DNA of 64,000 bases from Variovorax sp037204085 (lineage in GTDB: Bacteria > Pseudomonadota > Gammaproteobacteria > Burkholderiales > Burkholderiaceae_C): NCBI RefSeq assembly GCF_037204085.1, contig NZ_JBBCBW010000005.1:1-64000 (forward strand), given 5' to 3'. The position numbers and the translations under genes are program-made. Under the pieces are notes generated by a model. The model saw nothing but the letters and a program-made list of their open reading frames with translations. It made no database searches and was not told the origin of the DNA. Shown here piece after piece: positions 1 through 9,100 of the stretch (the first letter of the stretch is position 1; each line of letters begins with the position of its first letter).

Positions 1-37
1 CCATCTGAAGCAGTTGCGGCAATGAAGACTGCGTGAG

Positions 38-205
38 GTGAGCTTGCAGGCTTGCCACGTGCTCTCGCATCGTCAACACGATCAAGATTTCTGTGTGATC
101 GCCAGCGCAGGCAAGATTCAAGGCGAGTTTTTCAACACAATCGGCCAAGACCAGTCCTTCGCGGCTCCGGCAGAATTCAGTCATCTGCAGAAGAAGCCCA
201 AATGA
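38..205 (+). CDS. Small unknown protein, start uncertain, overlaps the next gene by ATGA
   Basis: This frame is open from base 26 to a TGA at 203-205. Codon choice here is closer to the neighbouring genes than in the competing frame (52-201). A GTG at 38 would give 55 aa ending in HLQKKPK. Its stop overlaps the ATG of the next gene (ATGA, 202-205), which favours real translation and coupling. Bases 1-36 in another frame end in a TGA (last residues AAMKTA) and may be the tail of a gene cut by the window edge. I recognise no family and cannot tell whether this is a whole gene or the frame-shifted tail of a longer one. Confidence 0.35.
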   Translation: MSLQACHVLSHRQHDQDFCVIASAGKIQGEFFNTIGQDQSFAAPAEFSHLQKKPK

Positions 206-684
206 AGCCTACCTACTGTCACCTTTGCCACAAGGATTGCCGCTGCGAGTCATGGCATTTCCAAACCGGGGGTGAATACGTCCGTTTCTCCGACTTTTTG
301 CCTCTTCATGAAGATGTAGTCGGGCATCCTCGATCCATGGAATGGTTTTGCCCTGTCCACCTGCCTGCAGCACGAGCTTTGGCATCCAAGCCGTTGAGCG
401 AAGCTATGAATTGCTTGAAGCAGGAATTCGGTTACTTCGAGCCACCTCTTTCCGATGTTCCTTGTCCAGATCCGGAACTATGGCTGACATCCGTTGGCCC
501 AAGTCGAGCAAAGGTGTTCAGCATTATTCGTCGAGTCACAGGCCACAGCCCAAATGAAGTTAAGGCATTGCTGGAAGCTGGCAATTTCAGGATCAAAGCA
601 GGGTGGCCGGTAGACGTGGAGCTCAGGCCGATCGCTGAGGCCCTCCAAGCTATTGGTGCGTCAGTAGTTCTGCGTTGCCCTTAG
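202..684 (+). CDS. Unknown protein: Cys/His-rich N-terminus plus L7/L12-like C-terminal domain
   Basis: A 160-aa protein starting at the ATG that overlaps the upstream stop. The frame stays open to 52, but codon use there is poor and the ATGA junction argues for 202. Residues 1-20 hold a CHLCHKDCRC cluster, and a further Cys in WFCPVH lies near residue 53, which could bind a metal. The last ~55 residues (from AKVFSIIRRVTGHS to the end) follow the pattern of the ribosomal protein L7/L12 C-terminal domain: helix with an (I/V)RxxTG turn, Lys-Ala-Leu-Leu helix, then a helix and final strand (IGASVVLR). No ribosomal genes are near. Function unknown; the domain likeness is read by eye. Confidence 0.7.
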   Translation: MKPTYCHLCHKDCRCESWHFQTGGEYVRFSDFLPLHEDVVGHPRSMEWFCPVHLPAARALASKPLSEAMNCLKQEFGYFEPPLSDVPCPDPELWLTSVGPSRAKVFSIIRRVTGHSPNEVKALLEAGNFRIKAGWPVDVELRPIAEALQAIGASVVLRCP

Positions 685-829
685 CTGCTGCGGGCGTGGT
701 TACTGATTTGGGACAACGTCCGCTTTCAAGCGGATCGTAAGACTGCTTCAGGCCCTTCTGCGACACTCGCTCCGAGCAACTGGTCGTCTGAAAGCTGACC
801 TTCGGCGCAGTGCTTGCACAGGACGCTCG

Positions 830-2128
830 ATGCAAATAAAACAACCGACCTTTCCATTGACCACTGCCGCGTTTGCAGCCGCTCTGCGAACAGGTCACGG
901 GCGCGCCTTGCAGCAGGCCACAAGCTGTGGATTGAATGGGTTCGAACACGAGATCACAAAAGCGTGTGTGTCGTGTCTCTCCTACGATCCTCAATGCGAG
1001 GCGCAGCGAGCTCCGTGGCTGCTTTCGATCGTCGATCGCGCGAAGTTGAACGGGAAGGTACTTCAGGCGATAGAGGTGATGGCGGATGCGTCGTTGCAAG
1101 AGAACCACCACGACATGAGTCATCGCAGTGCGATCCTGAAAGAGCTTGCCGGCGCGGGTTCGGAACACGCGAGAAGCTTGTTGTATCGATCGCTGGCCCG
1201 AGTGCCGCATACGTCTGACGTGATTGGAGTCGATCAAATATTGGCTCTGGACGGCATGGACGGACTGATCCATGTCGCTCGACAGCTAGGACAGTGGCTG
1301 CGGACAGATCCCGACTTCTGGGTCGATGACTATCCCAGCGAGCAGTTCGATTCGCTCACGGGCATTGAGGGAGGGCTGGCCGCACTCGAACGCGAGGCTG
1401 CGGTCGACTCGGATATTTCGAACTACCTTGCAGGCGTGCGCAAGACACGCGAGAGTCGCAGCGCATCTTCAGGCCGCTTCGACACTACGGCCTATACAGG
1501 CGCCGAGATCGTGGCGCATGTCAGCAGAAACCCGCGGGATCAATGTCATTGGTTCAGGCGGTGGGGCGCGCAAGCGACCAGTGACCATCTCGATACGGTA
1601 TTCGCTGCACTGTTGGCGTCGGAGGAGCCCGAGCATGCCAAGCGCTTGCTCGGATGCTTTGCAAAAAAAGGCGTTCCGCGATTCGACAGTCGGTTGCTCC
1701 CATGGATTGCTCATCTCGATGAGCAGATTCGGTGGGCCGCTGTGAGAGCCGTGGCCCCGCTCACACACGGGGAGTTGCGGCAAGCTGCCATGCGCTTGCT
1801 TGCTGCCGGCGACTTGGCGAATGGCGTCACCTTGCTGGTGAACAATTTCGAAGCTAGCGACTTTGCGATGTGTGCGGAGTATCTGGAACCGTTGCACGAC
1901 GCCGATCAGGCTCATCGTCTCGTCGGAGAACTTTTGGACTTGTGCGAAGCGCACGCGGACGCAGATGCATCCGACTGTCTGCTCTACGTATATGAGCTTT
2001 CACCCTGCTCGATATGCCGCAAGCGAGCCTTGAAGGCCTTGATCGACACGAATGCCGCCCCGGCCTGGGTACTGACAGAGGCTGCGCACGATGCAGACCC
2101 GGACACACGAGCACTTGTCGCGGCCTGA
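830..2128 (+). CDS. Alpha-helical repeat protein (HEAT-like), unknown function
   Basis: A 432-aa soluble protein with no signal peptide or membrane segment. The middle and C-terminal parts (about residues 235-430) are runs of paired helices of the HEAT/PBS-lyase type, for example LPWIAHLDEQIRWAAVRAVAPL and repeated (A/L)xxLL segments, suggesting a scaffold or binding protein. It lies 145 bp after the L7/L12-like gene on the same strand, and both sit in a lower-GC patch. HEAT-like proteins of this size are common beside type VI secretion and toxin loci, but none of those genes is visible here, so that link is speculation. The region after it (2129-2338) holds nothing I can name. Confidence 0.75.
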   Translation: MQIKQPTFPLTTAAFAAALRTGHGRALQQATSCGLNGFEHEITKACVSCLSYDPQCEAQRAPWLLSIVDRAKLNGKVLQAIEVMADASLQENHHDMSHRSAILKELAGAGSEHARSLLYRSLARVPHTSDVIGVDQILALDGMDGLIHVARQLGQWLRTDPDFWVDDYPSEQFDSLTGIEGGLAALEREAAVDSDISNYLAGVRKTRESRSASSGRFDTTAYTGAEIVAHVSRNPRDQCHWFRRWGAQATSDHLDTVFAALLASEEPEHAKRLLGCFAKKGVPRFDSRLLPWIAHLDEQIRWAAVRAVAPLTHGELRQAAMRLLAAGDLANGVTLLVNNFEASDFAMCAEYLEPLHDADQAHRLVGELLDLCEAHADADASDCLLYVYELSPCSICRKRALKALIDTNAAPAWVLTEAAHDADPDTRALVAA

Positions 2129-2338
2129 GCGCTACCATCTTTTTCTGCCGCATTGCCGGGTAGAACGATGCACTTCCCATGGCCGAGTGCGACCTTCGGC
2201 TACAACCAACTCACTGGCGGAGCGGGCCTGTGCGACGGCGTCGAGTTGGCAATTTAGCCGCTAAATTCCAAGCTGAAGGAGACAACCCCCGAAGAATTCC
2301 AACTCAAATAAAACAGCGGTCCCAAGCGCAGTCATTGA

Positions 2339-4789
2339 TCAGCCTGTATCACCCGACCTCCGCTGCCGACCGGCGAACAGCGATTTGCGGATGACCGCGT
2401 GCACGCCCCAGTTGCCGTCGACGACTTGCGTCACGCCAAAATCCACGGCCACCGACATCAGCGAAATCGCCTCGTCTTCGCTCAGCCGCATGGCGGTCAT
2501 CAGGAAGCGCCGGGTCTTGCGGAAGGCATCGCGCATGGCCGGGTCGAGCGAAGACTTTTCGTAGATGGCGCTGCGCGCCTTGTCGCCGAACTCCTTCAGG
2601 TAGTTAGGGTGGCTGAAGCCGTGGATCACCCACTCGTCGGCAGTTTCCACCAAGGGGTAGTCGATGTCGGCGTAGGGTTCGCCCTGCAGCTGATCGGCCT
2701 TGCGCAGCACGATCTGGAAGACGCCGGTCAGCGAGCATTCGATGGCTGTGCCGCACAGTTCGCTGTCGCCCTGCGAGGCGTGCGGATCGCCCACCGACAG
2801 CAGCCCGCCATCGACCCCGACCCGCAGATAGACGGTGGCGCCCTTGGCAATGCGCCAGTTGTCCAGGTTGCCGCCGAAGCATGAGGGCGGCACCGAGTCG
2901 ACGAGGCCGGTCTCGGCGGGCGCGACGGCGATCACGCCGAAGTGCGGGCGCACCGGGATGGTCACGCCCTGCAGCACGCCGTGGTTCTCGACGATCGATG
3001 CACGGTCGACCGGAATGCCGGGATAGTCGATGGTGGGATGCAGTACGCCGTTGGGGTCGAGCTGCGGCGTCCAGCGAAAGTTGTAGACGGCGTGGGCGCA
3101 CGCATGGCCCTGGCTGCAGTCGACCTCGTAGATGGTCACCACTTCGCGCTGCCGGGGCTCTTCGATCAGGTCGTCGTAGTGAAAGCCCCACCAGGCGGCG
3201 GCATTGCTGCCGAAGGCCCGGCCCTCGTACTTGGCGTCGGCCGCCAGGCGCGGCGCAAGGTCGAGGATGCGCACCTCCAGCACGTCGCCGGGCTGCGCGT
3301 CCTTCACGTAGATGGGCCCGGTGCAGATGTGCACGCCAAAGCCCTCGCCGCTGCCCCGGCCGTAGATCGATGCGTCGGTGGGGCCGGCGCCGCGGCGGTC
3401 CACAGCCTTGTGCTCGCGCGTCCACTGAAAAACGCTCTCGGCGCCGGAGTCGCCCTTGATCATGCGTTCGTGGTCGTCGTAGGCGTGCTGGGTCAGCGTC
3501 TCGATGGTCACGATGTCGCCGGAGGCAATGGTCAGCACGGGCGGAATCGAGCGGCCGAAGTAGCCCCAGTGAATGGTTTGCGCAGTAGCCGGCAGATGGT
3601 GGTGACGGCCCGCCGCGGCGCTGGTGTCGTGTGGCGCGGCCGTTGTTGCTTGCGCGGCAATTTCGATGGTGCCGGTTGCATCGCCGGCCGGTGCCCGCGC
3701 GTCGATGCGAGCGGTGAAGGGCACCGGGTCTTCGGCCGGAGACTCGAAGTAGCCCGAAGGCCAGCCGCGGCGGATGCGCTTGCGCAGCGACTGCTGGCTG
3801 ACCTCGTTGGCCTGCTGCCGGTACTGGCGAGGCGACATGCTGTAGCGGTCGCGGAAGCAGTGGCTGAAATGCGCCGGGTCGTTGAAGCCCCAGCGAAAGC
3901 AGATGTCCGAGATCGACAGGTGTCCGTACTGGCGATTCGCGAGGTCGGCGCGGCACCGTTCGAGGCGGCGCTGGCGCACGTAGGCGGTAAAGGTCTGGCC
4001 AAGGCCCTCGAAGAGCTTTTGCACCAGGCGCTCCGACACGCGCCCATGGGCCGCCACCGCGGCCAGCGACAGCGATGCGTCGCTCAGGTTGGCATCGACG
4101 TACTGGCAGAGCCGGTGCACCGTGGCAGCCTGGGTGCTGCTGATGGCAGGCAGGGCGGTGTCTCGCTGTGCGGCCAGGCTGGTTGCGATGAACTCCGACA
4201 GGGCGGACTCGACCGGTGCGACGTCGTCATCGTTCAACGTGTCGAAGGCGTCGGCCAGCGCGGTCAGCGTGCCTGCGAACATGCGGCCCAGGCCCGCTCG
4301 GCCCGGCAAGTGGCCGAGCGCGAAGCCGGGGTTGCCGGGCAGCCGGGCCTTCAGGCTGGCGCGCGGCATGGACACCATGAACTGCCGGAAGTTGGAACGG
4401 AAATCCAGCCCAGCCTGCGCCTGGGCCGGTCCGAAGACGATGTCACCGGGAGCCAGTTCGATGGTCCGCTGGCCGTCGTGCAGCGCGGCATCGCCGCTCA
4501 GATGCAGCGCGAGCCAGATGGCGTCGGCCGTGTCGCCCAGCCGCTGGATGGTTTGAGGCGACGAGGTGATGCGCGCCATGCCGACCCCGCGTGCAGTGCG
4601 CCCCGCCGTCAGGGTGCCGTACAAGGGAGCCGCTGCCGGCGCCATTTCGGGCCTGAGGCGGTGCAGATGCAATGCATCGCGCCAGGCATGGGGCCGCTGG
4701 TGCACCGGATAGGAGTCGGTCGAGAACTGTTCGAACTGCACGGCGGCGCTTTCTGGTTGCTTGCGCAGGGTGCGCAAGACACGTGCCAC
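2339..4789 (-). CDS. AraC-family regulator fused to acetamidase/formamidase
   Basis: One uninterrupted 816-aa frame starting at a GTG. Residues ~1-200 resemble the AraC-binding-like (cupin-type) sensor domain. Residues ~225-325 are a complete AraC/XylS double HTH with the signature GFNDPAHFSHCFRDRYSMSPRQY. After a linker (~326-395) comes a full FmdA/AmdA-type amidase (~396-800; GYFGRSIPPVLTI, VEADE-like DSVPPSCFGGNLDN and GDPHASQGDSE stretches), which would hydrolyse formamide or short amides to ammonia and acid. Such amidases are usually separate ~400-aa proteins and AraC regulators ~320 aa, so both halves look complete. It is divergent from the RidA-family gene (115-bp gap). The protein may sense and cleave the same amide, but that is inference. 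Confidence 0.88.
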   Translation of the reverse strand: MARVLRTLRKQPESAAVQFEQFSTDSYPVHQRPHAWRDALHLHRLRPEMAPAAAPLYGTLTAGRTARGVGMARITSSPQTIQRLGDTADAIWLALHLSGDAALHDGQRTIELAPGDIVFGPAQAQAGLDFRSNFRQFMVSMPRASLKARLPGNPGFALGHLPGRAGLGRMFAGTLTALADAFDTLNDDDVAPVESALSEFIATSLAAQRDTALPAISSTQAATVHRLCQYVDANLSDASLSLAAVAAHGRVSERLVQKLFEGLGQTFTAYVRQRRLERCRADLANRQYGHLSISDICFRWGFNDPAHFSHCFRDRYSMSPRQYRQQANEVSQQSLRKRIRRGWPSGYFESPAEDPVPFTARIDARAPAGDATGTIEIAAQATTAAPHDTSAAAGRHHHLPATAQTIHWGYFGRSIPPVLTIASGDIVTIETLTQHAYDDHERMIKGDSGAESVFQWTREHKAVDRRGAGPTDASIYGRGSGEGFGVHICTGPIYVKDAQPGDVLEVRILDLAPRLAADAKYEGRAFGSNAAAWWGFHYDDLIEEPRQREVVTIYEVDCSQGHACAHAVYNFRWTPQLDPNGVLHPTIDYPGIPVDRASIVENHGVLQGVTIPVRPHFGVIAVAPAETGLVDSVPPSCFGGNLDNWRIAKGATVYLRVGVDGGLLSVGDPHASQGDSELCGTAIECSLTGVFQIVLRKADQLQGEPYADIDYPLVETADEWVIHGFSHPNYLKEFGDKARSAIYEKSSLDPAMRDAFRKTRRFLMTAMRLSEDEAISLMSVAVDFGVTQVVDGNWGVHAVIRKSLFAGRQRRSGDTG

Positions 4790-4855
4790 GCGCCATGCCC
4801 GGCGTTGGCACGCTACTGGCTTGCCGCAGGTGCATGTCGAACTCCGGGGCGGGGC

Positions 4856-4884
4856 GCGGCAGCCGCATCGACAACGGCTGCCGC
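4856..4884. repeat. Inverted repeat between the AraC-amidase and RidA genes
   Basis: A perfect 10-bp inverted repeat, GCGGCAGCCG at 4856-4865 and CGGCTGCCGC at 4875-4884, separated by 9 bp. It lies in the 115-bp divergent spacer, 20 bp before the RidA ATG. It could be an operator for the AraC half of the fusion protein or an RNA hairpin in the RidA 5' leader. The arms are GC-only and no T-run follows, so it is not a typical terminator. Confidence 0.4.
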
Positions 4885-4904
4885 AGCTGCCTCAACTTGC
4901 CGCG

Positions 4905-5297
4905 ATGTCTCCCATCTTTCACATGATTGCCGGTGCACCAGAACCGGTCGCTCCTTTCAGCCACGCGGTCGAAACCGACGGCTGGGTGTTCGTTACGGGG
5001 CAGATGCCTTTCACCGGCGTTTCGCTGGATGAGCCTTATCCCGAGGGCATCGAGGCGCAGACGCGGCAGGTATTGAAGAACCTGCAGACCGTGCTGGCCG
5101 GTTGCGGGCTGGGCCTGGAACACGCGCTTTCAGTTCGCGTCTATCTGACACACTTCGACGAGGACTACGAGGCGATGAACGCGGTCTACGCCAGCCATTT
5201 CGCGAGTGGGCGAAGGCCCGCCCGCACCTGCATTGGTGTGACGGGGCTGGCCAAGGGCGCGCGCATCGAGATCGATCTGGTGGCGCGGCGCGGCTAG
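4905..5297 (+). CDS. RidA/YjgF/UK114 family protein (enamine/imine deaminase-like)
   Basis: A 130-aa protein. The frame is open further upstream, but residue 1 is placed at MSPIFHMI because the family begins there. It has the family pattern: APFSHAVETDGWVFVTGQ near the N-terminus, EAQTRQVLKNLQTVLAGCG in the middle, and ARTCIGVTGLAKGARIEIDLVA at the end, where the Arg is the usual active-site Arg. RidA proteins hydrolyse reactive enamine/imine intermediates, and relatives act in nitrogen-compound breakdown. Divergence from an amidase gene suggests a shared role in amide or amine catabolism. Its stop codon lies on a CTAG that is also the stop codon of the convergent gene on the other strand. 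Confidence 0.88.
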   Translation: MSPIFHMIAGAPEPVAPFSHAVETDGWVFVTGQMPFTGVSLDEPYPEGIEAQTRQVLKNLQTVLAGCGLGLEHALSVRVYLTHFDEDYEAMNAVYASHFASGRRPARTCIGVTGLAKGARIEIDLVARRG

Positions 5298-5659
5298 CGC
5301 CCCGCGTCAACCGCATCGGCCAGTTCGGCCAGTTCTGCGAGCGTGCGGAAGTGGTAGTCGGGTTCGGTGCGCTCGGGTTCGATGGTTCCGCCGGAGCCTT
5401 TTTGCGCATGGCGCCGCTCGATCCAGCAAGTGGCAATGCCCAGTTCCTTCGAGATGCCGATGTCGTGGTACTGGCTTTGAGCCACGTGCAGGTTGTCGGC
5501 CTGCTTGTAGCCCCAAGCGCCTTCGAAGCGGCCGCGGGCGTAGGCGAAGTAGCGCGCATCGGGCACCGCCGAGCGAAGGTAGGCGAGCATGCCTCCCTCG
5601 AAGTCGATCAGCGTGCCGACCACGTCGAACGTAAGAACCTTGAAATCTTGCAGGGACAT
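5294..5659 (-). pseudogene. Haloacid dehalogenase-type hydrolase with internal in-frame deletion
   Basis: A 121-aa frame that starts at ATG 5659 behind GGAG. It begins like type II haloacid dehalogenases (FKVLTFDVVGTLIDFEGGM, motif I with the nucleophile Asp) and ends like them (ARYFAYARGRFE, QADNLHVAQSQYHDIG, GIATCWIERRHAQKG). The family is usually ~220-240 aa. The cap domain and motif II/III region are absent between AVPDA and ARYFAYARG, near residues 32-36. I read this as an in-frame deletion of about 100 residues, which removes the substrate cap and the conserved Lys. It is probably non-functional as a dehalogenase, although the frame and start signals are intact. Confidence 0.7.
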
Positions 5660-6112
5660 GCGAATAGCTCCAATCGGTGCGGACAAGGCAAGAGATGCCG
5701 TTCGTCGATGAGCATAGGAGCGGCGGGGGTCTTGTCCGAACCGAAGTGGGCCGTTGAATCAGCATGGGATTTCGCAATCGGTGCCGTGCCGGCATCTTCT
5801 TCGGCGACGCCGTCAAGCGAACGCTTTCCTTGACGAAACATTAATTACATCTGGACGCAAGCTGGGGTATTTGGCTGGGCCTTTTCCCCGTCCGCGGCGC
5901 CATTTGCGTGCGGCTGCCGTTGTCGATTGAGTCGGCAAGGTGCGTTCCCGCGCTCCCTGGCCTGCCTCAAACGAGGTACCCGATGGGGTATGTCACGAGT
6001 TAGTACGTCTGTTTACATTGACCCTGCGGAACGGGATCCGGGGCAGTGGAGGCAACTTTTCAAACGCCTGCCTGGATGCGGTCGCAAGAACCTAAGCATT
6101 AAGGAAGAGGCT

Positions 6113-9100
6113 GTGAACAAGACTATTCGCGTTTTTTGGAATTCTCCAGTCGACACGCCCCCCGTCGACACCGTGGGCACCGTGGACGGCCATTCGCTGC
6201 ACGCCATCGCTTTGTCTGTGCTGTTGCTGGGCGCAGCCCTGGCCCTGCCCGCGGGCGCCGCCGGCGGCACCGGCGGCCAGCCCGTGGGCGAGACCACCCT
6301 GCACGCTGGCGACGGCGGCAGCGACGGCCAGGGCGGCTCCGGTGGGCTCAATGACACCAGCGTCAACGCCCATGGCGGCGACGGCGGCGCCTCCACCGAA
6401 GCCGGCCCCAGCGCCGGCAGCGCCGCCGACATCGGCAGCTTCGGCGGTGCCACCCCGGGTGCGGGCGGTGCGGCCGGTGCCGCCACCACCGAGGTCTCCC
6501 CCGGCGTGTGGCAAGGCGACGCGGGCGGCGCCGGCCAGTCCCAGACCGGCGACCTCGGCGGCGGCAACGGCTACGGCGGCGGCGGCGGCGGCGGCCAGAT
6601 CGGCAACGCCATGAGCCCGGCCACCACCGCGGCCACCTTCTCCGCCACCGGCGGGGCGGGTGGCGCCGGCGGCAACGGCTACTGGGCCGCGGGCGGCGGC
6701 GGTGCGGGCGGCCACGGCGCCACGCTGCTCGACCCCCTGGCCGATGCGACCGCCAGCGGCGTCTTCACCGGCGGCGCCGGCGGCGCGGGCGGCGATGCCT
6801 TCTCCCAGGCCGGCGGCGGCGGCAGCGGCGGCAGCGGGCTGTGGCTGCGCAGCGCCACCCCAGGGCGCACCCTGACCCACAGCGGCACCTCGGCGGGCGG
6901 CGCTGGCGGCGCAGGCGGCGCTGAACTGTTGCCGGCGCGCAGCAACGCCGCGGGCGGCGGCGGGGGTGCCGGCGGGGCCGGCCTCACGCTCGCGGGCAGC
7001 ACGGCACTGACAGTGGTCAACACCGGCCAGCTCCTGGGCGGCGCCGGTGGCGCGGGCGGTGCCGGCGGCGGCGGCGTGGGCGGCACCGGCACCCCGGGCA
7101 ACGGCGGCGATGGCGGGGCCGGGCTGGCCTCGGCCGGCGCGGGCGGCGCGATCGTCGTCAACAGCGGCACCATCGCTGGCGGGGCGGGCGGTGCGGGCGG
7201 AGCCAGCAGCAACGGCGGGCCCGCAGGTCTTCCGGGTGCCGGCGGCGCCGGGGTGAGGGGCGCCGACCTGGACCTGCAGAACAGCGGCACCCTGGCCGGC
7301 GGGCTGGGCGGCGACGGCGTCACACGCGCGCCGGCGGTGGCCTTCACCGGCGGCAGCAGCAACCGCCTGGTGCTCAACGCGGGCGGCACGCTGCTGGGCG
7401 CGGTGGCCATCGACAGCGGCGCGAGCGCGCGCCTCGTGGCGGGCACCAACGGATTGGACCTGGGCAATGCGCTGCTGCTGGGCGGCACCGGCACCATCGA
7501 CAGCAACGGCCACGGGCTGGGCTGGTCGGGCCCGATCTCGGGCGCGGGCGAGCTGGTGAAGGTGGGCGCGGGCACATTGACCCTGAGCGGGGCGAACACG
7601 TACACGGGCGCCACCCGGGTGGCGGCGGGCAGCCTGCGCGCGGGGGCAGCCAACACCTTCAGCAGCGCGAGCGCGTTCACGGTGGACGCGGGGGCGGTGC
7701 TGGACCTGGCGGGCCACAGCCAGACCATTGCGGGCATGGCCAGCGCGGGCACGGTGTCGCTGCTGAGCGGCTCGCCGGGGGCGACGCTGACGGTGCAGGG
7801 GCCCTGGGTGGGCAACGGCGGCACGCTGCGCCTGGGCACGGCGCTGGGGGGCAGCGGCAGCCTGAGCGACCGGCTGATCCTGAGCGGCTGCACGGCGATT
7901 GCCAGCGGCACGACCAACATCCAGGTGACGAACCTGGGCGGGCTGGGGGCGCTGACGGTGGGCAGCGGGATCGAGGTGGTGACGGCGATGAACGGGGCCA
8001 CGACGACGGCGCAGACCACGCGCGATGCGTTCCGCCTGGCGGGTGGGCATGTGGATGCGGGGGCGTATGAGTACCGGCTGCATGCGGGGGATGCCTCGGG
8101 GGCGGGGGAGAACTGGTATTTGCGGTCCACCACCACCGTCGTTCCCCCGGGCGACGGCGGCAAAACGCCCACAGACGGCGGCGGCGGCGCCGCGGCGCCG
8201 GGTGACGAGGGTCTTGCCGCCCCCGGCCCCGTGCTCGGCTTGGTCGTGCCCACCTACCGCGCCGAAGCCGCGCTGTATGCGGCGCTGCCTAGCCAGTTGC
8301 GCCAAGGCAACCTCGCGATGATCGGCGACCTGCACAAGCGCATAGGCGACGACGATGCAAAGGGCACCGCTGCAACTTCGACAAACCCCGCAGGCTCGGA
8401 GCGCCGCGCCTGGGCCCGCGTGCTCTCCACCGACATCGACATTCGCCAGGGCGGCACCGTCTCGCCTTCCAGCAAGGGGCGCCTCACGGGCTTCCAGGCC
8501 GGCACAGATTTGATGGCCGCAACCAACTGGCGCGCCGGCCTCTACGTGGGCCAGCTCGACGGCGATGCGCGGGTCAACGGCTTTGCAAGCGGCCTGCAGA
8601 ACCAGCACGTGGGCCGCAACGACCTGCGCAGCCAGTACTTCGGCATCTACGGCACCTACACCGGCAACGGCGGCTTCTATGCCGACGCGGTGGTGCAGTC
8701 GGGCCGGCACCGCTACACGGTCGAGCCGGTGCTGGGCGCGGGCGTCGAAGGCAAGGGCCGCAGCCTGCTGGGTTCCATCGAAGTGGGGCAGGCCTTTGCG
8801 CTGGGCGCCAGCGGCTGGAGCGTCGAGCCGCAGCTGCAACTGGTGCACCAGCACATGGACCTGGACAACTCGGTCATCCCCGGGGCAATCGTGCAGCCGG
8901 AGGCCGACAGCGGCTGGATCGTGCGTGCAGGGGTACGCGTCAAGGGCACGGTTGCCACCGGCGTGGGCACGCTGCAGCCTTACGGGCGCTTCAACGTCTA
9001 CCGGAGCTCGAGCGGCGCGGACATTGCACGCTTTGTCAACGGCGCGAGCCGCACCGACATCGCATCGTCCACCGGCGGCACGAGCACCGAGCTGGCCGGC

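Noticed and set aside
2942..5032. 696-codon plus-strand frame opposite the AraC-amidase fusion
   Set aside because: The minus-strand protein has recognisable AraC and amidase domains; the plus frame matches nothing.
5660..6112. Promoter and upstream coding extension before the autotransporter
   Set aside because: The frame extends to 5927, but the residues there do not look like a signal peptide, and the TTGACG near 5832 has no convincing -10 box at proper spacing.
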